In this document: piece by piece, positions 1 to 9,388 of the stretch
Layout: each line of letters opens with the position of its first letter
How positions within the stretch are numbered: the first letter of the stretch is position 1
Assembly (NCBI GenBank): GCA_002794775.1
Contig: NBAY01000069.1
Location: forward strand, 1 to 64,000
Origin: Porodaedalea pini
Lineage: Eukaryota; Basidiomycota; Agaricomycetes; Hymenochaetales; Hymenochaetaceae
Length of the DNA stretch: 64,000 nucleotides
Direction: 5' to 3'
Position numbers and translations under genes: made by a program
The notes under the pieces: generated by a model
Told to the model about the DNA's origin: nothing
What the model saw: only the letters and a program-made list of their open reading frames with translations
The model's database searches: none

Positions 1-1
1 G

Positions 2-2092
2 GACGGCAAGAGACTCGTCTTTCTATCTGACCGACACAAAGCTGGCGGACCAGCCCAGCTCTATTCAATAAGCCTACACGGAGGCGAGGCGTCTCCACTC
101 TTTGGCAAGGAGAACAAGCGGGGGGTGTCTGAGTTCGAGGTGTCACCTGATGGACGGTACATCGCGTTCTCGAGTGCAAGCGAACCAACGCCGGAAGACG
201 AACGCCGTGAAAAAGAGAAAGACGATCCCCAGGTCTTCGGTGATAAACGTAGCCTCGAACACCTGAGGCTGTATAACTTCGCAACTGGCGATGTACGCAC
301 TCTCGATGCAACGAGGGGCAGCCATGTCTATCACTTCGCTTGGACCCCCGATAGCAAGTCTCTCATTTTTCTAACGAGAAGTCACTCCGCGCTAGAATTC
401 AGCGCGGAAAAAAAACGATCTCCAGAGGATCTCAATCTCAGTCGGAGCCCAGCCTGGGGTCATAGGTAGCTATCCGCATTCGCCATCCGGGCTATGTCCA
501 CTATCTTCCGGAGAGATAGTTGATATACAGTGCTACGAGCCTGCACGCATGTCTGATTCGAAGTCTATCTTCGTTCACTCTGCGCACGACTTTAGCAAGT
601 CAACACGGCTGTATGGCGAATCTGACGATGCAGTGCGCATTGTGGATCTATTGAACAACGGTCTTGTCACTGTAGAGGTCGCGAAGGGGTTGGACTCTCG
701 CATAATCGTTCTTGACACGAGGAAGGGTACTGGCTCGCTGTTTTACCAGACGGAGAATGAGGACGTCGAAAGAGGGTCATGGGATGCGCGAAAACGTACG
801 GATGGGACTTTCATTCTAGTAGCGATCAAGAGCTCGGCGGTGCGTCAAGAACCACCTAACGTATGGACAGGGACTACAAACAGTCTTTCCGAGGCATGCA
901 AACTTGACACAAATGTGTCTTCGCATCTACAATGGATGAAAGATGTATCAGCTATGCACACTGAACCGTTTATCTGGAACGGAAAAGACGGGACGAAGCT
1001 CGATGGCATCGTCGTCTTCCCTCCTCGCGACCAGAGTCAGGAGCCACCCAGAGCTCTCCCTACAGTCATACTTGTTCACGGTGGTGAGTTAGTCAGACCA
1101 TCGCTTTCGAAGACGGTGTTCACTCTGACTGCATCTCGCTATCTCAGGACCATATTCGTCAGTCATTCTAAAAGATGTTTGCGACTGACCATGAGCTGAT
1201 AATAATAAAACAGGCGTGTTACTTTGGGATTTGTCCCTTCATATAGCAGTTGGGATTTCTTGCTAGCTGCGCATGGCTATCTGGTCATTTCTCCGAATTA
1301 TCGCGGAGGTAAATGATAAACTTCCGAGAAAACGGCATATAAAGTTTCTTACTCGTCGTGCACCTTTCCTAGGTCAAGGGCATGGTTCTGAATTTGCTCG
1401 TGCCGCGCACGCAGGCATGGGCACGCTTGACTGGACTGATTGCGAAAGCATGCTCGATGCGGCCGTTGAACGCGGGCTCGCGGATCCTTCTCGCTTGGGG
1501 ATCGGCGGATGGAGTCAGGGCGGGTTCATGACTGCGTGGGGTGTCGCAACAACGAAGAACCGCTTCAACGCGGGCGTCATGGGCGCGGGAGTGAGTGACT
1601 GGGGTGCGATAACAGCTGAGTCTGATCTGCCGGAGATGGAGGTGCGTTAGGTGTCTCCTATAACAGCACAATCGATGCAAGCATGAGTTGTGTTCATCGT
1701 AATGTTTAATCACCTAGGCTGACCTAGGAGGATGCGCACCATGGGATACAGCAGATCCGAGCCAGCGCACTGACATGCGCGGGAGTCCAATTGGACACGT
1801 TGCAGGCATCGAGACCGCCGTGCTTATTCTTCATGGAGAGAAGGACGCGCGTGTGCCTGCGACACAAGGAATCTCGTTCTTTCGCGGCTTGCGACGCCGC
1901 TCAAAGCACCCCGAGCGCGCACAGCTTGTTATCTATCCCCGTGAGCCTCACAGGTGCGTTTCTTCTTTAGATTTTTACAATCCTCCCGAGGTGAATATGT
2001 TGATCGAGTTCTGGCACTCCAGCTTTACGGAGAAGAATCATGCAAAGGACGTGATGAAGCGTGTCATTGAGCATTTTGACTCTTGGCTTTGA
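2..2092 (+). CDS. S9 prolyl-oligopeptidase family peptidase, 5'-partial, copy 1
   Basis: This is the C-terminal two thirds of an acylaminoacyl/dipeptidyl peptidase-like serine hydrolase. The first part is beta-propeller-like (SPDGRYIAF near 145-175, WTPDSKSLIF near 345). The alpha/beta-hydrolase domain follows: an HG oxyanion-type motif near 1077, nucleophile motif GGWSQGG (about 1504-1524), Asp in HGEKDARVP (about 1833) and His in PREPHS (about 1945). Introns are visible, for example about 1310-1372, 1641-1719 and 1953-2022. The reading frame changes across an 8-A run at 408-415, and the splice around 1083-1214 did not resolve cleanly, so the copy may be damaged or the base calls may be wrong. 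The stop is at 2090-2092. The 5' end lies outside the window. All three triad residues are kept, unlike in the other two copies. The family assignment is firm; the substrate is unknown. Confidence 0.75.
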
Positions 2093-3096
2093 TCATGACC
2101 GTGACGTAGGATGAAAGAAGTAACTTCTGACTTGTGAGAGGTAATTTGATTATGGTTCACTGTTTACTTAGTTCACAGAAAAATGGGAGCGAAGTCTCTT
2201 AGTTATATTCTCCCGAAATATTCACCAAGGACAAGTAAGCCGAGTTTTCTGGCGAGGAACCTGGAAAAGGTCTTGTAGAATAGAATTCATGTGTAAGTGA
2301 ATGTACGGCTCGAGTCCGTTCTGAATAACCTGAAAGAGTTTCATGAGTCAGTTCAACTTTCACGAAGAGTGCCCGTCTGAAACGAAGTAGTTGCATAGTA
2401 GATTGAGGGAAATCAAACCAAAGGGATTCAGCTTCCGGCTTCAAAGTGCAAGAGAAGCCGAAAAAAGGGCACGATTGTCCGCAACGAGAACTTTCTTGTT
2501 GCATTTGCATCCTCAGTTTGAATTTGAGGCGCCATTTCTGGCTTTTCTAAATGTGAGGCCCGAGTCTGTGATTCTGTCCTCACCTGCAGCACAAGAAATA
2601 CACTCATACGTCGGAGCTCGACTGCAATAGTGAGAAATGCACCGGAAGTGACACACACAGGCGCAAATGCAAGAAGGGCGCAAAGTGTGACCATATAAGT
2701 TTGTATGTATCCCACTCCACATCTTACCACCCACATTCAAATTTGAAACGAGAAAGGAACGAACATCGAATACCAGGAGAACAAGTTCCAGGAAGATTGC
2801 GGTGAGTGTAAGGCTACGAAGCAGTTTGAGCAGTGGCGCAAAGACGGTCATGGCAAGCGCAAGATACTCGGAGTAGCTATTTAAAGTGTGGTAGATATTG
2901 TTATTAGAAAGACTGTAATGTGAGTAATGGTCTACGACTTTGCTTGAGTGTGTGCGTGAACTGAGCAAACCGGTGCTCGCAAATTATGGCGAGTAAACAC
3001 GCAGAGGACTTGATGAGGCTATGACTCTGAAACTGTCTGGAGTGAGAAACATACGTCCGTTGGTATATCTGAGACTGTGTGTACTCCTCTGGATGC
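540..3096 (+). repeat. Inverted segmental duplication, left arm
   Basis: This block contains the peptidase C-terminal half and the small membrane-protein remnant. It matches the reverse complement of about 29897-33400. Identity is high through both genes and the spacer, and stops at about 3096 and 29897, where flanking sequence becomes unrelated. The right arm is about 980 bp longer because of one indel in the membrane gene. Confidence 0.8.
2428..2851 (-). pseudogene. Truncated small membrane-protein gene (copy 1)
   Basis: The minus strand begins with Met at 2851 followed by a hydrophobic helix (about residues 11-33, LTLTAIFLELVLLVFD). A short intron with donor GTAAGA then leads into a polar region (VELRR...) and a tail with KPEMAPQ. 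A homologous plus-strand gene lies at 30122-31010. Relative to that gene, about 980 bp are missing at about 2574, so this copy joins the 5' exons directly to sequence that lies beyond the 3' end of the longer copy. I do not recognise the family. It was probably a small multi-pass membrane protein and is now likely non-functional. It sits back to back with the peptidase copies and is part of the inverted duplication. Confidence 0.45.
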
Positions 3097-3128
3097 ACTT
3101 CTGGATATGTCGATCGATTCCAAAAGCC

Positions 3129-3144
3129 GGGGGGGGGGGGGGGG
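3129..3144. repeat. Poly-G run of 16
   Basis: Sixteen consecutive G bases lie just inside the start of the second peptidase duplicate. This kind of tract is length-unstable and error-prone in sequencing. Confidence 0.9.
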
Positions 3145-3420
3145 AACACTTTTCGGAACCACCTGCATATCTCGAGCTTATAATCTGGTACTGAAGCCTG
3201 AAAACCCTTCTCGCGACATCTATTTCATTCCAGGCCACCACAGTTTCGACGGACTGGCGCTCGGGCCGTCAGACGAGATGACGTACAGTAGTGCCAATAC
3301 TGCGTTAGCGTGCGCATATGCCAATAGACGGTCTTCCCCGCGCGATGCCTTTGATCTTTCTCTCGTTCTCTCACTTTCGGACGAGGGATAGTCGATATAC
3401 AATGCTACGAGCCCACACGC

Positions 3421-4935
3421 ATGTCTGATTCGAAGTCTATCTTCGTCCATTCTGCGCACGACTTTAGCAAGTCAACACAGTTGTACGGTGAATTAGACGA
3501 TGCAGTGCGCATTGTGGGTCTAATGAGCAATATTAATGGTCTTGCTGCCGCAGAGGTCGCGAAGGGGTTGGACTCTCGCATAATCATTCTTGACACGAGA
3601 AAGGGCAGTGGCTCACTGTTTTACCAGACGGAGAATGAGGGACGTCGGGTCTTGGGATGCGCGAAAACGTACGGATGGGACTTTCGTTTTAGTAGCGATC
3701 AAGAGCTCGGCGGTGCGTCAAGAACCACCCAACGTATGGACAGGGACTACAAACAGTCTTTCCGAGGCATGCAAACTTGACACAAAGGTGTCTTCGCATC
3801 TACAATGGATGAAAGATGTATCAGCTATGCACACTGAGCCGTTCATCTGGGATGGGGAAGGCGGGACGAAGCTCGATGGCATCGTCGCCTTTCCTCGAGA
3901 CCAGAATCAAAAACCACCTAGAGCTCTCCCTGTAGTCATACTTGTTCACGGTGGTGGGTTAGTCAGACCATCGCTTTCGAAAATGGTGTTCGCTGACTGT
4001 GATTCGCTATCTCAAGACCATGTTCGTCCGTCATATCAAAAAACGTCCGTGTGCATTAGAGAATCGACAAAAAAACAGGCATGTTACTCTTTAAATTTGC
4101 CCCTTCAGTCGCAATCTGGCAATTCTTATTCGCGGAGCATGACTATTTGGCCATTTCGCCGAATCATCCCCGAGGTCAATGACAAACTTCCGAGGAATAT
4201 GATAAAGAAGATTGCTTACTCGTTGCGCACCTTTTTCTAGGCCAAGGACTTGGTTTCGATTTCGCTCGTGCCGCGCACGTTGACTGGGCTGATTACGAAG
4301 ACATGCTCGATGTGACTATCGAGCGCGGATCGCGGATCCTCCTCGCTTGGGGATCGGAGGATGGAGTCAGGGTGGATCCATGGCTGCATGGAGCGTTGCA
4401 ACAACGAAGAGTCGCTTCAAGGCGGGCGTCAACACTGGGGCGCGATGACGACTGAATCTGATCTGCCGGAGTTCGGTGAACTGAGTGTCTTCCGTATGCT
4501 GGACAATTTGACGCAAGCTTGCGTTGTCTTCATTGCAATGTTTAGTCGGCTAGGCTGAGCACGCAGGGTGCGCACTATGGGATACAGCAGATCCGAACTA
4601 GCGCGCCGACATCTGTGGGAGTCAGACTGGACACGTCGCAGGCGTCGACACAGCCGTGTTTATTCTTCACGGAGGGGGAGACACGCGTGTGCCTGTGACA
4701 TAGGGAATCATACTCTTCCCTGTGTTGCGACGACATGCAAAGTACACCGAACGCACTCAGCTTGTCATCTATCCCGCGAACGTCATGGTTAAGGTTTCTA
4801 AGGCTTTCCTTTGAAAATGGGCAAGTCGCCTAGAACACCGTTAATGATCTAGTCCCACTTTCTCAGGTTCAGAGAGGAAAGATGCTGAGAACGCGATGTA
4901 GCGTGTCATAGAACAATTTGATACTAGGCTTTGAT
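3421..4935 (+). pseudogene. S9 peptidase pseudogene, copy 3 (tandem to copy 1)
   Basis: This is a second plus-strand copy of the peptidase C-terminal half, starting with the same MSDSKSIFVHS segment. An extra G in a GAGGG context (about 3638-3641) shifts the frame, so translation jumps from the 3421 frame to the 3590 frame. The nucleophile region is still readable around 4345-4380 (GGWSQGG), but the Asp/His segment (4560-4790) is spread over several frames with stops. The intron positions of copy 1 can still be seen. Immediately upstream (3150-3400) is sequence that also flanks the copy at 33 kb. It is a non-functional relic. Confidence 0.75.
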
Positions 4936-5548
4936 TTCGGCACTGCAGAGAAAAATGAGCTTTCAGCTTTTGACTATCGTAACAAATCACTTGTGTACCT
5001 CCCACCCACAGATATTATGCAGACTAATGTCCGGACGACTGACATCGGATGAAGCAATAAGGGGATGGGAATAGCCGGGTTCATATAAACACAGTGTGAC
5101 AGCTGAAGAACTAGAATAAAGAGGGTGACAATGAAAGAAGAAAGGAAAGAAAACATAAAGAGCATAGCAACTTGTAGGAGTCTCCTTCAGAGACAAACGC
5201 GACGAAAAGGCTTGAAGACAAATAGAGGTAAAGAAGGAACAAAGAAAGTGGACTATATCCGTGGCGGATTTAGTCCGTCATAACTGTACAATGTAAAGTT
5301 AAGGTTAAGCGTTAAACCCATCTTGAACGGCAAACCATATAGACAGAAAAATAAAAGTAACGGCGATGGTTTGCGTGAGCTCATATACATCGAGCAAGGA
5401 AAGTAGAAGGCAGCGCACGCCGACGGAAGGAAAAACAAGACGTTCGGGAATATATTGGTTCTTGAATCATATTACATAAAAAAACTCGGGATCGTTGCGC
5501 TGAAACAATACCAGTAAGTAACAGTCTAATAGCACACACACAATACAC
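4936..5548. other. Intergenic, no gene seen
   Basis: No coherent coding frame or RNA gene was found. The stretch lies between the peptidase relic and the 3' end of the Bqt4-like gene and is slightly A-rich. Confidence 0.5.
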
Positions 5549-6916
5549 TTACGCGGCAGCAAGCCCAGCGGCGAACCAGAGAGCGCCCCAAGCAGCGGAC
5601 TTCTGCTGAGGTTCCAGATCCAAGCTGAGTCTTCTGTTTGATCTGATTTCGCGAGTGGCAACGGCATTCTGTTCATTTGGCTCGTGGAATTGGAATTTAA
5701 GCGGCAGCTCCTCGTCTTCTCGGCTCCGCTTTGAAGCCTGCGAATCTGATTGTTGAAGAGGCACAGCAGATGCTGAATCGGATGCGGTCTCCTTCTCTGC
5801 CCGTTCCGCCTTGAGCTTCGCAATCAGGTCTTTCTGCTGTGCAATATCCTCGTGCATGTCGGGCCCAGGCACATCCGCGACATCATCACCTCCTTCGTAG
5901 TCATCGTCATCGGGAGTCAGCCTGCCAGATGGCTCCGGCTTGACAGTCACCTTCGTAGTAGTCTTGGTCACTTTCGTGCGCGTTGTGCGCAACGCTGGTA
6001 CGGACGCCTGGGGGGCGGGAGCTGGAATAGGGGCTGGGCTTGTTGTCCGTCCGCTACGGCGCGGAGGGGGCAGAGTCTCGACGGGCAATTTCTTGGGACT
6101 CATAACCATTGGCGAAGATTCCTTTCTCCTCTTTGGCTTCGGGCTGCCAGGCGGGGATGATGGAGCGGGAATCTCGATCCGCGGGTTGACACTTGACGCC
6201 TTCACGGGCGATGAGTTACCATTCGCCTGCGGTGTGGTCGGCTTCGTCGAGCGCCGATACTCTTGCCTCGGGTCCGGATGAGCACTCATGAGAGGCTGGA
6301 TGATGTGCTCGAGCGAGTAGGACGGAGCTATTGTCACCGCGACCTCCGGACGGACCCATACTCCCGCGAGACGCAGCGTGTCCCTACCCGCGCCTCCGTT
6401 CGCGCCTAATGAATCATAGTTCTGCTTCACCCACGTAGATTCAATCTTCTCGAGGTCCTCAGGTGCAGTCGGAAAGGCGGCGCGGAACATCGTGGTCTGA
6501 CTGATCGCACCTGTGTCAAAACGACGTAGAACGAAGGCATGTCCACCGCCGGGCTAAGAGAATAAGGTCAGAAGAGCAATAGTATATATACCAGTTGCAC
6601 ACACACCGTTTGGATTTTCACCCTGCCTACCTGCAGACGCGATCACAGGTTTAGCCACATGAATTTATCTGCCTCTGAACGGCATCACACACGACTCACT
6701 ATGATCTCTTGTCCATCGCGCATGATAACTTGATACTTGACAGCCGGTGCCTTCGCATTGTCTGCTATTCGAAAGGAAAATCGGCGTAAAGATGTCGTTC
6801 AAATACAACGTGTTTAAGTACGCACCCATGGAGAGATACGGGTTGATATTCTGGTATGGAAGCTGTGGCCGCGGGGCCGACGTCCTAGGTACACCATTTG
6901 TTGCGTGGTTTGACAT
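5549..6916 (-). CDS. Bqt4-like APSES/KilA-N domain protein, tail-anchored
   Basis: The four-exon model (6826-6916, 6700-6761, 6607-6630, 5549-6553) gives 393 residues. The N-terminal third is an APSES/KilA-N fold: it has VKYQVIMRDG, then VGRVKIQT, GHAFVLRRFD, FRAAFPTAPE and LAGVWVRPEVA. The middle is a long basic, Pro/Ser-rich linker (KPKRRKE, several RTTRTK-type patches) with an acidic stretch and a short coiled coil (DLIAKLKAERAEKE). The last 15 residues form one hydrophobic segment (WGALWFAAGLAAA). This layout matches fission-yeast Bqt4, which tethers telomeres to the inner nuclear membrane, rather than soluble APSES transcription factors. Exon 3 is only 24 nt. The start was chosen at the Met nearest the conserved region; an in-frame Met exists 27 nt upstream. 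It is co-oriented with the Wss1 gene upstream. Confidence 0.75.
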
Positions 6917-7175
6917 TGCAGCAATGGTCACGAAATGAAGCACGATGAGAGCAGGTACAAGGTGACGCGCGGGGAGACGTGCTGGTTGTGGACGACGTGC
7001 ACGTTCCGTGCCGTGGCTTCAGGCCTAACGTGGGAGCAACAATCACACGTGTCCGCTTATGTAACGCGCGACGACCACAACCACTCTCTGAAAACACCAA
7101 GCACACCAAGAAATTGACATTGAACATCCAAGAACAATTGGTCAAAATACAATAAGCAAATCGATTCTTCAATCA

Positions 7176-9198
7176 TCACTGAGGCCATTCGGTCACTGCT
7201 CGAGGGGTGCCGCAAGCCGAACACGCCAAATGATTAGGAAGATTGTCACTACGGCGCGTCGCGACGCGTCAGTAAATTATCAACGGAAATAGACTTTTGC
7301 TTACAGGGTGCACGCAAGACAGGACCATCCGGCATTAACAGTACTCTCGTCTTCAAATGAAGCCACAGGCTTGTCTACTGTCTCGCGTCTCTGTTGGGGC
7401 GATGCGAACGCAGGCCCAGTCGAGGAACCAAGTTTTCTTCCGCCCGTCATCCCTAATGATTCCTTCTTCCGTGTGGCAATTTCTTCTTGGACGATACGAC
7501 CAAGCCCAAGCAATTTCCCGGAGCCTTGTGAAGATCGGGACGGTCCAGCCATTGGTTGTGGAGACGGGGAAAGTTTACGAGGACGCTTAGCGGGTCTCAC
7601 GTCATCAGCGCTCGCGTTCTTCGAAGGCCGAGGCACGACTGGATTAGACATCGAAGGAATGTCGCAGGCGACATCATCATCCAGAAGTTCAATGGCTCCA
7701 AATACGCTCGCGAACTTGATGTCCTTAGCGTCAATTTTGTCCTTCTGATTAGATTTCGAGAGGAAGTTTCTCATGAACTGCTGTGAATAATTGAGCTCGT
7801 CATCCTTCATGGTGCTTCGCATTGTTTCTCGACGACCTTCATCCGTCTCTGCAGGCTCCCAAGCATGCTCTTCGTACTCCGTGTCGCTTTCAGTGACGCT
7901 TTCCTCATCCTCTGGAGGCTTCTGCTCCTCGGCCTTCACCGAATTGCCTTCCCATATAATTATATTAAAGTTAATAAGGATGAAAAACTTGAGTATTCAC
8001 CTTTTAGAGCATTCATTCTTCTTTCAGCAGCCAATGCTCGCTCTTCCCGAGCGCGTTTGCTATACAAATCGGACGATGGTTTGAGCAACTGCACGCGACA
8101 GATGGAATGCAATCTCTCGCCTTCCTGCCTGTTTCCTGAATCCGGTACCTTTCGCTTTGACTTCTTCATCGCTGAGATCAGCATTGAGAGTCTGGCCTTC
8201 GCCTTTAAAAGCCCCTTTGGCTTTCACTCTAGTCCCAGGCTTACGCTTCCTCTCTACCTGCGCACCGGTTTGCCTAGACGGACCGGCGACACGTCGCTGC
8301 ACCCGTCTCCTTCGCCCAAGAGATTTCGGACGCGACCGGGTTTGTGCACCTCCACACTGCCATCATAAGTATAGAGCTAGGTATATAGATGAGAATTATG
8401 AGGCTTACAACATATTCGGGAAGATCATAGTCCTCTATTCCCTGACCTCCAATCCGAGCAGAGTCGGATATCCTTGTTCCGCTCGACCAGTAGCCTGCAT
8501 CAAGAGTCAATGATTAAGTTTCAATTACTAGTTTTCATGTCCTACCGTCACCAAAATATCCACTTTCTCGAAGAGCCCTGATTTCTATTCGAAGCTGGCC
8601 CCAAAGTCTCTGGAAATCACGGCCATGGTTCATATGCTGCATATAATGCGTTCAGGAAACGGATAACTTGAGAGCGTGTCAGTTATCTTACTTTTATGTG
8701 CGCAAGCTAACGATGCAGCTTCAGCGTAAGCTCGCCTTCAGGAAATGAAGCGTCTGGAAAAATGCGAACCTCGTGACAGAGCGTACTCAACAGCCACGGG
8801 ATTGACACAAATGTACCGTCAGGGCGGCGAAGGACGAGTTCTGCAATCCAATGTGTATTCAAGTCAGTTTAAAAGTTGCCGCAATCACTCACCGACCGTC
8901 TCTCCATTATTCCAATTGCGTCCAGCGAACACTCGGTTGTACTCATACTTGAACACCTCGTAAATGACACGGCTTTTAAAACCCGAGCAATGAAACAGTG
9001 GTGCACCTCTTCGAAGCTATTCACCGCAAAACCGTGACTCTTCATGATTGGTCTTACCTGCGCCGCAAGAGCACGCAAAAGCTGGCGCGCGTCCTCCTCT
9101 GAGTAAGGCTCTGGGACATCGGGCGCAGGGAGAGCAGTGATGAAGTTTATGTGCTTGTTAGGATGTGACTCGCGCTCGTTGAAGCGGTTATGTACCAT
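7176..9198 (-). CDS. WSS1: Wss1-type WLM-domain metalloprotease
   Basis: The ten-exon model gives 505 residues (exons 9007-9198, 8893-8956, 8770-8840, 8692-8706, 8546-8636, 8409-8494, 8162-8356, 8001-8088, 7305-7947, 7176-7248). The WLM domain spans about residues 10-190: LRALAAQVRPIMKSHGF, RNWNNGE, then the zinc motif HELAHIKHMNHGRDF (about 108-122). Next come the YWSSG and LPEYV regions and a basic linker. The C-terminus is a RanBP2-type zinc finger, WSCLACT...N...CSAC, completed only by splicing the last intron. Wss1/SPRTN proteases cut proteins crosslinked to DNA; the basic linker and zinc finger would contact DNA and ubiquitin or SUMO-like partners. A 15-nt exon encodes LAHIK, and introns lie on both sides of it. 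It is divergent from the phosphofructokinase gene, with 190 bp between start codons. Confidence 0.88.
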
Positions 9199-9388
9199 TG
9201 TTAACGAACGTCGTGGTCGTATTCGACGTCGAGCGACGCGGACGCGTGATCGTGGATGCCGGCTAAAGACGCGCCCCAACGCGGCGATCTTCGGTACGAA
9301 TTTAGGATCGTCTCCTTAAATCCTGCCGCAACGCTGACAACTTGCGGCCATCTTAGTTGCCTTCTTATCATTACTACTAACGCGATCA
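9199..9388. promoter_or_regulatory. Shared divergent promoter region (WSS1 / PFK)
   Basis: Only 190 bp separate the two start codons, so both promoters must lie here or overlap the 5' exons. No clear TATA box is visible. The stretch is CpG-rich on the WSS1 side. Confidence 0.5.

Noticed and set aside
4361..4558. Independent small gene within peptidase copy 3
   Set aside because: It aligns to the nucleophile exon of the S9 peptidase and is only a fragment in a shifted frame.
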